From positions 1 to 7,789 of the forward strand of contig JAUNPM010000067.1 of NCBI GenBank assembly GCA_030536675.1: 7,789 bases of DNA, read 5' to 3'. This stretch comes from Clostridia bacterium. GTDB lineage: Bacteria; Bacillota; Clostridia; Lachnospirales; CAG-274. Positions 1-5,364 of this stretch are shown here, one piece after another. Position 1 is the stretch's first letter, and the number at the start of each line of letters is the position of its first letter. A program made the position numbers and the translations under genes. Below the pieces are notes generated by a model, which did no database searches, had not been told where the DNA came from, and saw only the letters and a list, made by a program, of their open reading frames with translations.

Positions 1-147
1 GATGTGAGAAATACAGATATAATAGTTAAGGCTTACAATAACAGGCTTAAAAGGGAAAAGGCGTTTTGTGTAACAGATTCAATTAAGAGGAGCGTAGAAT
101 ACATAAGCAGTGATATAATTAAAGCTGACGAAGTAATGGGGAAATGA
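1..147 (+). CDS. 3' end of an unrecognised protein gene (partial)
   Basis: Frame 1 is open from the left edge for 48 codons and ends at TGA (145-147); the start lies outside the window. The visible tail is hydrophilic and mixed-charge (for example KAYNNRLKREKAF, then VEYISSDIIKADEVMGK), with no membrane segment and no motif I recognise. Codon choice (AGG/AGA for Arg, AAG/AAA, ATA) resembles the genes downstream, which supports real coding. It points the same way as rpmH but is separated from it by 245 nt containing a strong promoter, so it is probably not in the same operon. It does not look like the C-terminal DNA-binding domain of DnaA, the usual neighbour of rpmH, which in any case normally points away from rpmH. 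No function is assigned. Confidence 0.55.
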   Translation, partial: DVRNTDIIVKAYNNRLKREKAFCVTDSIKRSVEYISSDIIKADEVMGK

Positions 148-261
148 AGGTATTTTACAGCGATGTTACAATAAAATAAATACTTTTAATAACATATTTT
201 TAAATATTAAGGAAAATATAAACAAATAGGTGCTCTTAAATATAAAAAATGTGTGAAAATC

Positions 262-301
262 AAAAATTTTTCTTGACTAAAGGAGAAATTTACACTATAA
301 T
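262..301 (+). promoter_or_regulatory. Strong sigma-A promoter of rpmH
   Basis: A -35 box TTGACT (273-278) and a -10 box TATAAT (296-301) are separated by exactly 17 bp. A run of five A then five T (262-271) abuts the -35 box and could act as an UP element. Transcription should start near 307-309, giving a leader of about 85 nt before the rpmH ATG. This is the only convincing promoter I find in the window, so it probably serves rpmH and, through the leaky hairpin after it, the genes downstream. The rest of the 148-392 gap is AT-rich; I see no DnaA box close to TTATCCACA and no clear terminator for the gene upstream. Confidence 0.85.
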
Positions 302-392
302 AGGACTAGTGCTTGATTTGACTTTAAGTAAAATAAATGTGACACTGTTTCGGGTGTTTCAAAAGATTTTAATATAAGGAGGTGCTTTTGAA

Positions 393-527
393 ATGAAGAT
401 GACATTCCAGCCTAAGAAAAGACAGAGAAGCAAGGTTCACGGCTTCAGAAAAAGAATGAGTACTGCTAACGGAAGAAAGGTAATACTTGCAAGACGTAGA
501 AAAGGCAGAAAGGTTTTATCTGCATAA
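393..527 (+). CDS. rpmH: 50S ribosomal protein L34
   Basis: A 44-residue, extremely basic protein with the full L34 pattern: MKMTFQPKKRQRSKVHGFRKRM near the start, then STANGRKVILARRRKGR and the usual LSA end. L34 is a small component of the large ribosomal subunit that contacts 23S rRNA. Length is normal for the family (about 44-47). The start is fixed by a strong Shine-Dalgarno sequence (AAGGAGGTG, 377-385) 7 nt before the ATG. It is the first gene after the consensus promoter and is followed by a hairpin, which fits much higher output for this ribosomal protein than for rnpA downstream. It is intact and the call is nearly certain. Confidence 0.98.
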   Translation: MKMTFQPKKRQRSKVHGFRKRMSTANGRKVILARRRKGRKVLSA

Positions 528-532
528 TTGAA

Positions 533-563
533 AGCCCGCTTTTTAAGTGGGCTATTGTTCTTT
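533..563 (+). terminator. Hairpin between rpmH and rnpA (partial terminator/attenuator)
   Basis: A 9-bp stem (533-541 with 545-553, one G-U pair) closes a TTT loop. It begins 5 nt after the rpmH stop. The downstream tail ATTGTTCTTTA is U-rich but broken, so termination is probably incomplete. No separate promoter for rnpA is evident between it and the rnpA start, which supports read-through. Confidence 0.7.
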
Positions 564-607
564 ATAGAGATATAATCTTTCAATATTCAAGTATAAGGGG
601 GATAAAA

Positions 608-958
608 ATGCTGTTTACAGAATCCCTGAAGAAAAATTACCAGTTCAGATATGTATATAACAGAGGACGCTCTATAGCCAACAGACTGCTTGTTATGTAT
701 TCAATAAAGAATTCTCAAGACGGCAACAGGTTTGGCATTTCGGTGAGCAAAAAGGTGGGCAACAGCGTTGTGAGAAGCAGAATAACAAGGCTTCTGAGAG
801 AAAGTTACAGATTATCTGAAGAAAATATTTTGTGCGGCTATGACATTGTGGTTATAGCCAGAAGTTCGGCTAAAGACGCCAATTACAGAGAGATTGAAAG
901 TGCATTGCTGCACTTGTTAAAAAAACAGAGATTACTGAAGTCGGAAAAAAAGGATTGA
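608..958 (+). CDS. rnpA: Ribonuclease P protein component
   Basis: This is the small protein subunit of RNase P. It binds the catalytic RNA and helps recognise the 5' leader of precursor tRNAs. At 116 residues it is typical for the family. The N-terminal region carries the conserved FRYVYNRGRS segment (13-22), and the region 43-66 has the basic signature GISVSKKVGNSVVRSRITRL, followed by LRESYR. The central RNR box reads R56-S57-R58, so the usual Asn is replaced by Ser while both arginines remain. An AGGGGG Shine-Dalgarno (596-600 region) precedes the ATG by about 7 nt. It follows rpmH, the conserved order, and is followed after 7 nt by yidD. The call is firm. Confidence 0.97.
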   Translation: MLFTESLKKNYQFRYVYNRGRSIANRLLVMYSIKNSQDGNRFGISVSKKVGNSVVRSRITRLLRESYRLSEENILCGYDIVVIARSSAKDANYREIESALLHLLKKQRLLKSEKKD

Positions 959-965
959 GTCCGTT

Positions 966-1175
966 ATGAAAAAAACAGCACTATTTTTAATAGGCTTTTA
1001 CAGAAAATATATTACACCGTATACGCCTAAATGTTGTAGGTTTGTCCCTACTTGCTCTGCCTATGCCTATGAGGCAATTGAGAAGTACGGCTTGTTGAAG
1101 GGCGGATATTTGGCTGTAAGAAGAATTTTGAAATGTCATCCTTTCCACAAGGGTGGCTATGACCCTGTACCATAA
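966..1175 (+). CDS. yidD: Membrane protein insertion efficiency factor YidD
   Basis: A 69-residue protein with the YidD signature: an N-terminal amphipathic or hydrophobic stretch (ALFLIGFYRKYITP, 5-18), then CRFVPTCSAYAYEAIEKYG (24-42) with its Cys pattern, and RRILKCHPFHKGGYDPVP at the C terminus. YidD is a small protein on the inner face of the membrane that aids YidC-dependent and Sec-dependent insertion. The gene starts 7 nt after the rnpA stop with only a weak ribosome binding site (GGATTGAG) lying over the end of rnpA, which suggests coupled translation. It lies 11 nt before yidC, the conserved arrangement. It ends at the DPVP motif, where many homologues stop, and looks complete. Confidence 0.96.
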   Translation: MKKTALFLIGFYRKYITPYTPKCCRFVPTCSAYAYEAIEKYGLLKGGYLAVRRILKCHPFHKGGYDPVP

Positions 1176-1186
1176 AGGAGGATAAA

Positions 1187-2245
1187 ATGTTGCTAAATTT
1201 GTTAGCTGTTTCCAGAAACGTAATGAAAGACCCCGGGGTTATTGTGGGTCCTATTGCCTGGATATTAGGTCACGTTATTAATTTTTTCTATAGTATTATT
1301 TATTACATTGGTGAAATTGTAGGTACACATGCAAATTCTCTGGGTATTGCAATCATTTTGCTGACTATTTTTACTCGTTGTCTTATGATACCCCTTTCTT
1401 ATAAACAGCAGAAGTCAATGTATAAAATGCAGGCGCTTTCTCCTGAGCTTAAGAAAATACAGGCAAAGTATAAGGAAGGTATGTCTGACCCTGAAGTACA
1501 AAGAAAAATGCAGATGGAGACCCAAAGGCTTTACAGTGAAAACAATGTAAGTCCTTTCAGCGGCTGTCTGCCTATGCTTATTCAGCTGCCTATTTTCTTG
1601 GGACTTTATCACGTAATGCAGAATCCCTTTAAGTATATTGATGCTATTAACCAGGTTTATACACAGCTGTCAACAATTGTGCTTACTGCAGCACAGACAA
1701 ATTCAACTGTATATGATCTTGTAATAAGTTTCGGGCAGTTGGGAAGTGTGCCTATAGGAACAAGCATTGATGTTGATTTGTTTAACAGAATAATAAATAT
1801 ACTGGGACCGGCTGAGGTTGATCAGCTTAAGACTGCTATTGCTTCCGCTGATTTTGATTCAGCATATGCCGCAAAAAATTCAATTGAATATTTCCTTGGG
1901 CTTAATCTGACGGAAACTGTAGGGTTTACTCTTTCACCTAAGCTCATTATTCCTATTCTCTCAGGTTTGACAACATTCCTTTCATCTTGGCTTATGACTA
2001 AGAAAAATTCTGCAAATGCAGACCCTGCAATGAAGTCACAGCAGAGAATAATGAATATAACAATGCCTCTTATGATGGCGTGGATAACAACATCTCTCCC
2101 CGGTGGTATAGGTGTGTACTGGATAGTATCAAACCTGTTCCAGCTTTGCCAGCAGTTCTTCCTTAACAGGCATTTTGAAAAGATAGGTGCTGATGAAATA
2201 ATTGTTCCCAAGGAGAAGAAGCATAAAAAGGGAGGAAATAAATAA
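1187..2245 (+). CDS. yidC: Membrane protein insertase YidC (SpoIIIJ/Oxa1 family)
   Basis: YidC inserts and folds membrane proteins, alone or with SecYEG. After a hydrophobic N-terminal stretch (about 18-45), the Oxa1 core follows: TM1 about 50-70 with the conserved membrane-embedded Arg64 (LLTIFTRCLMIPL), a charged cytoplasmic hairpin (71-125), TM2 128-146 (GCLPMLIQLPIFLGLY), an external region about 147-250, TM3 252-271, TM4 288-303 and TM5 306-326 (GGIGVYWIVSNLFQLCQQ). The tail is Lys-rich (KEKKHKKGGNK), usual for YidC. No Leu-x-Gly-Cys lipobox is seen, unlike Bacillus SpoIIIJ, and at 352 residues it is longer than the roughly 260-280 of Bacillus proteins, mainly through the external region between TM2 and TM3. 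AAGGAGG (1175-1181) fixes the start. It overlaps jag by one base. Confidence 0.96.
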   Translation: MLLNLLAVSRNVMKDPGVIVGPIAWILGHVINFFYSIIYYIGEIVGTHANSLGIAIILLTIFTRCLMIPLSYKQQKSMYKMQALSPELKKIQAKYKEGMSDPEVQRKMQMETQRLYSENNVSPFSGCLPMLIQLPIFLGLYHVMQNPFKYIDAINQVYTQLSTIVLTAAQTNSTVYDLVISFGQLGSVPIGTSIDVDLFNRIINILGPAEVDQLKTAIASADFDSAYAAKNSIEYFLGLNLTETVGFTLSPKLIIPILSGLTTFLSSWLMTKKNSANADPAMKSQQRIMNITMPLMMAWITTSLPGGIGVYWIVSNLFQLCQQFFLNRHFEKIGADEIIVPKEKKHKKGGNK

Positions 2246-3123
2246 TGAAACAAATTGAAATGACAGGAAAGACTATTACCGAGGCTATTGACAATGCTTG
2301 TGCAAAGCTGGGTGTGGAATTTCTTGATGTTGAATATAAGGTTATAGATGAGCCTACAAAAGGCTTTCTGGGCATAGGTGCAAAGCCTGCAAGGGTACTT
2401 GTGACAGTTGTCGGAAGTGATGATGAAGAAAAAGTAACGGAAGTTAAGGAAGAGAAAAAGAAAGAGCCTAAGCCTGAGAAAAAGCCCGAAAACAAAGGGG
2501 AAATCAAAGAAGAAAAGAAGGAAGTAGCCGAAGTAAGGATTGAAGAAGAAAAGGTAAGGGCAGATGAAGCTGACGAAGCTGTAAGCGTTGAAGAGGCTGT
2601 TGTTGAAAATGAATCTGCCAGAGCAAGCCTTACAGAAGAGGACAAGGAAAAAATTCTTGCTTCTGCCGTAAATTTCTTAAAGGAAATCTTTGACAATATG
2701 AAAATGAATGTTGAGTTAAATGCTGAATTTAAGGACAACAAGCATATTGTTATTGATATGAAGGGCGACGATATGGGTACCATTATTGGTAAAAGAGGGC
2801 AAACTCTTGACAGTATACAGTACTTAACAAATCTTGTTGTAAATAAGGGTCAATATCCTTATATGAATGTTACCCTTGATACAGAGGATTACAGAGCTAA
2901 AAGACAGAAAACTCTTGAACAGCTTGCCTTTAATTTGGCTAAAAAGGCTAAACACAACAGGAGAAACATTACTCTTGAGCCTATGAATCCTTATGAAAGA
3001 AGGATAATACATGCGGCTTTACAGAATGACAGATATGTTACTACATACAGCGAGGGAACAGAGCCTTACAGATATGTTGTGATAGCTTTAAAAAATAATT
3101 ATTCAAGCAGAAGATATAATTAA
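2245..3123 (+). CDS. jag: Jag/KhpB RNA-binding protein (Jag-N, KH and R3H domains)
   Basis: A 292-residue cytoplasmic RNA-binding protein. Jag-N domain: about 1-55 (EMTGKTITEAIDNAC, then GFLGIGAKPARVLV). A Lys/Glu-rich linker covers about 58-130. The KH domain includes the GxxG loop G182-K-R-G185 (IIGKRGQTLDSIQYL). The R3H domain carries R252-R-I-I-H256 (NPYERRIIHAAL), ending near YRYVVIALK. In streptococci this family (KhpB/EloR) partners with KhpA and controls cell elongation; that role is family knowledge, not shown here. The start is fixed by GGAGGAAA (2231-2238), and the TAATG overlap with yidC implies translational coupling. The linker is unusually acidic and basic but in frame and rich in the local codons. 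Confidence 0.95.
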   Translation: MKQIEMTGKTITEAIDNACAKLGVEFLDVEYKVIDEPTKGFLGIGAKPARVLVTVVGSDDEEKVTEVKEEKKKEPKPEKKPENKGEIKEEKKEVAEVRIEEEKVRADEADEAVSVEEAVVENESARASLTEEDKEKILASAVNFLKEIFDNMKMNVELNAEFKDNKHIVIDMKGDDMGTIIGKRGQTLDSIQYLTNLVVNKGQYPYMNVTLDTEDYRAKRQKTLEQLAFNLAKKAKHNRRNITLEPMNPYERRIIHAALQNDRYVTTYSEGTEPYRYVVIALKNNYSSRRYN

Positions 3124-3132
3124 AAAGGCGGT

Positions 3133-3166
3133 TTAAAGGGCAGAGGCGTAAGCCTTTGCCCTTTAA
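3133..3166 (+). terminator. Strong jag-mnmE hairpin without a U-tract
   Basis: Positions 3133-3147 pair with 3152-3166 over 15 bp with a single G-U pair (3143/3156), closed by a GTAA (GNRA-type) tetraloop at 3148-3151. It begins 9 nt after the jag stop. What follows (GTGTATTAATGGG) is not a run of T, so it is a poor intrinsic terminator. It may be a pause or attenuation site, an RNase processing point, or a 3' end stabiliser that separates the upstream genes from mnmE. The rest of the 123-nt gap up to mnmE shows no convincing promoter. Confidence 0.5.
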
Positions 3167-3246
3167 GTGTATTAATGGGATTTAAAATGCTTGTAAAAAT
3201 CAACTGTATGTACAGCAGATGAAAATTGATTATTGGGAGGGATTTT

Positions 3247-4623
3247 ATGTTAAAGGTTAATATTGATGATACAATAGCAGCTATATCTACTGCTGTGGGA
3301 AACGGCGGAATAGGTATTGTCAGATTGAGCGGGAAAGAGGCAATTGAAACCGCAGACAAGCTGTTTGTTTCTCACAAGGGAAAGAGGCTTAAAGAGCAGA
3401 AAAGTCATACTATTCATTTCGGCAACATTGTTTATGAAAATAAAGTCATTGATGAAGTGCTTGTGTCGGTTATGAAGGCTCCCAATACTTATACAAGGGA
3501 AGATGTGGTTGAAATAAACACACACGGAGGATACAGGGCTGTGACTGCCGTTTTAAATGCCGTAATAAATTCGGGAGCAAGAATGGCGGAGCCGGGAGAG
3601 TTTACAAAGAGAGCTTTTTTAAACGGAAGGATAGACCTTACACAGGCAGAGGCGGTAATTGACATTATAAATGCAAAAACAGACGCAAGCCGTGAGGCGG
3701 CAATGCTAAGGCTTGAGGGAAGGCTTTCAAAGGAGATACACAGAATAAGAGAAGATATACTTACTATGATAGCCCATATTGAAGCGGGAATAGATTATCC
3801 CGAACACGATGACGAAACAATGACTTATAATATGGTTGCAGAAAACACTCAAAAGGTTTTAAAGGATGTTGAAAAGCTTATTAAGTCTGCGGACACAGGC
3901 AAGATATACAAGGAGGGCATAAAAACTGTCATACTGGGCAGACCTAATGTGGGAAAATCCTCATTGCTTAATGCTATGCTTGAGGAGGACAGGGCTATTG
4001 TTACGGATATACCCGGAACCACAAGGGACAGTCTTGAGGAAATGCTTAATGTACACGGAATACCTCTTAATATAATTGATACGGCAGGCATAAGAAATAC
4101 CGATGATGTTATTGAACAAATAGGTGTTGAAAAGTCTAAAAGCCTTGCGGAAAAAGCCGACCTTATACTGCTTATGTTTGACGGAAGCAGAGAGCTTACA
4201 AATGAAGATGAGGAGCTTATTGAGTTGGTCAAGGGAAAGAAAACAATTACTCTTGTTAATAAGCTTGATTTAGAGTGTAAAATAAATATGGAAAGCATAA
4301 GCAATTTAGAGCCTATAAATATTTCCGTAAAGGAGGATATGGGCATAAATGATATATATGAAAGAATAAGAGAAATGTTTGCTTTCGGTGATATTAATAT
4401 TAACAGTGAGGTCTTAATATCAGGGGAAAGGAACAAGGAAAGTCTTTTTAAAGCTAAAAGGTATCTTGAAAATGTTATGGAAACAGTTGAAAACAGAATG
4501 CCTGAGGATTTTATATCAATGGATCTGACAGAGGCTTACGGAGCTTTGGGAGAAATTACGGGAGAGGCTCTTGAAGATGATATTATTGATAAGATATTCA
4601 GTGAGTTTTGTTTGGGAAAATAA
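3247..4623 (+). CDS. mnmE: tRNA uridine-5-carboxymethylaminomethyl modification GTPase MnmE
   Basis: MnmE (TrmE) is the GTPase that, with MnmG, adds the (carboxymethyl)aminomethyl group at C5 of wobble uridine 34 in certain tRNAs. At 458 residues it is full length. The N-terminal folate-binding domain starts with DTIAAISTAVGNGGIGIVRLSG (8-29) and includes GEFTKRAFLNGRIDL (117-131). The inserted G domain has G1 GRPNVGKS (231-238), G2 around TTRD (258-261), G3 DTAG (278-281) and G4 NKLD (338-341). The C terminus ends in CLGK (Cys455), the conserved catalytic CxGK tail. I chose the ATG at 3247, preceded by TGGGAGGG (3234-3241), over an in-frame TTG at 3226 that lies upstream of that ribosome binding site. 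The catalytic and GTPase motifs are all present. Confidence 0.97.
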   Translation: MLKVNIDDTIAAISTAVGNGGIGIVRLSGKEAIETADKLFVSHKGKRLKEQKSHTIHFGNIVYENKVIDEVLVSVMKAPNTYTREDVVEINTHGGYRAVTAVLNAVINSGARMAEPGEFTKRAFLNGRIDLTQAEAVIDIINAKTDASREAAMLRLEGRLSKEIHRIREDILTMIAHIEAGIDYPEHDDETMTYNMVAENTQKVLKDVEKLIKSADTGKIYKEGIKTVILGRPNVGKSSLLNAMLEEDRAIVTDIPGTTRDSLEEMLNVHGIPLNIIDTAGIRNTDDVIEQIGVEKSKSLAEKADLILLMFDGSRELTNEDEELIELVKGKKTITLVNKLDLECKINMESISNLEPINISVKEDMGINDIYERIREMFAFGDININSEVLISGERNKESLFKAKRYLENVMETVENRMPEDFISMDLTEAYGALGEITGEALEDDIIDKIFSEFCLGK

Positions 4624-4690
4624 TAAGCAAGGCTGCAAAGAAATGCTTGAGTTGGCTGTGTGTTAAACAGGAATGAGGTGACGTTAAAAA

Positions 4691-5347
4691 ATGATCAAAT
4701 CAAAATGCTGGGACTGGAGCAGAAATACAGAGGAAAAATGGCTTATACCCTGTGTTGAAAGTCCTTATTTAGCGGAAAGATGGACGGGACTTGGCTTTAA
4801 TAAATTTTTGGATATTGGCTGCGGCTTGGGCAGACATTCCGTTTATATGGCAGAAAAGGGATTTAGTGTTACTGCTTTGGATCTGTCGGAATACGGAATT
4901 GAGCATATTAAAAAAACAGTGGAAGAAAAGGGGCTTAATATAAATACAGTCGTTTCGGATATGCTTAAGCTGCCTTTTGAGGATAACAGCTTTGACTGCA
5001 TTATGGCTTATAATGTAATATATCACACTGACAAAGAGGGTTTTGTTAAAATATTGAATGAAATAAAAAGGGTGCTGAAACCAAATGGTGAGTTTTTCGT
5101 AACACTGCTTTCAAAAGGGCATTGGAGCTATGAGGCTTTTGCCCATAATGCAGTTGATAAAAATACAATAATAAGAAATGACAGACCTACGGAAAATAAT
5201 GTTCCTCATTTTTATTTGGATCACAGCGAAATAAATGAATTTTTAGGGGACTGGCAATTTATTGATGAGCCTGTTGAAATATGCGAATACAGTGACAATG
5301 GGAAGGTCAAAAAACATTGGAAAATGCTTGTTAAAAAGCAGTATTAG
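4691..5347 (+). CDS. Class I SAM-dependent methyltransferase of unknown substrate
   Basis: A 218-residue Rossmann-fold methyltransferase. Motif I is FLDIGCGLGRH (39-49), the SAM-binding glycine loop. The acidic residue ending strand 2 is D64 (VTALDLS). An Asp at 90 (VVSDMLKLPF) and the IMAYNVIYH segment (104-112) match motifs II and III, and LKPNGEFFVTLL (129-140) is the post-motif strand. The closing KKHWKMLVKK resembles TehB/UbiE-like small-molecule methyltransferases; substrate cannot be read from sequence. It is not RsmG, which has a different motif I (VDVGTGAGFP type). It sits 67 nt after mnmE and 17 nt before mnmG with its own GAGGTG site (4675-4680), so it is co-directional and likely co-transcribed. 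Codon usage matches its neighbours, with no sign of recent transfer. Confidence 0.9.
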   Translation: MIKSKCWDWSRNTEEKWLIPCVESPYLAERWTGLGFNKFLDIGCGLGRHSVYMAEKGFSVTALDLSEYGIEHIKKTVEEKGLNINTVVSDMLKLPFEDNSFDCIMAYNVIYHTDKEGFVKILNEIKRVLKPNGEFFVTLLSKGHWSYEAFAHNAVDKNTIIRNDRPTENNVPHFYLDHSEINEFLGDWQFIDEPVEICEYSDNGKVKKHWKMLVKKQY

Positions 5348-5364
5348 ATATATGAGGTGGAAAA

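Noticed and set aside
318..346. Second TTGACT (318-323) downstream of the rpmH promoter
   Set aside because: No -10-like hexamer lies at 16-18 bp; the sequence there is GACACT.
2163..2783. 206-codon open frame on the - strand across the yidC/jag junction
   Set aside because: It is a Ser/Phe-rich shadow produced by the GAA/AAG codons of the Jag linker; it has no domain and lies wholly over two certain genes.
3204..3215. Small palindrome CTGTA-TG-TACAG upstream of mnmE
   Set aside because: A 5+2+5 symmetry can arise by chance, no promoter overlaps it and no second copy is seen, so an operator call is not supported.
3226..3246. Upstream in-frame TTG that would add 7 residues to MnmE
   Set aside because: The good ribosome binding site (3234-3241) lies between this TTG and the ATG at 3247, and family members begin close to the DTIAA motif.
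4329..4341. Perfect AAAGGAGG followed by an in-frame ATG inside mnmE
   Set aside because: The spacing to the ATG is only 2 nt, and the next ATG (4349, other frame) opens just six codons. The bases encode VKEDMG of the G-domain region, so it is a coincidence of codons.
4691..5347. Calling the methyltransferase RsmG because it neighbours mnmG
   Set aside because: Motif I is LDIGCGLGRH rather than the RsmG type, the C-terminal end is TehB/UbiE-like, and it lies upstream, not downstream, of mnmG.
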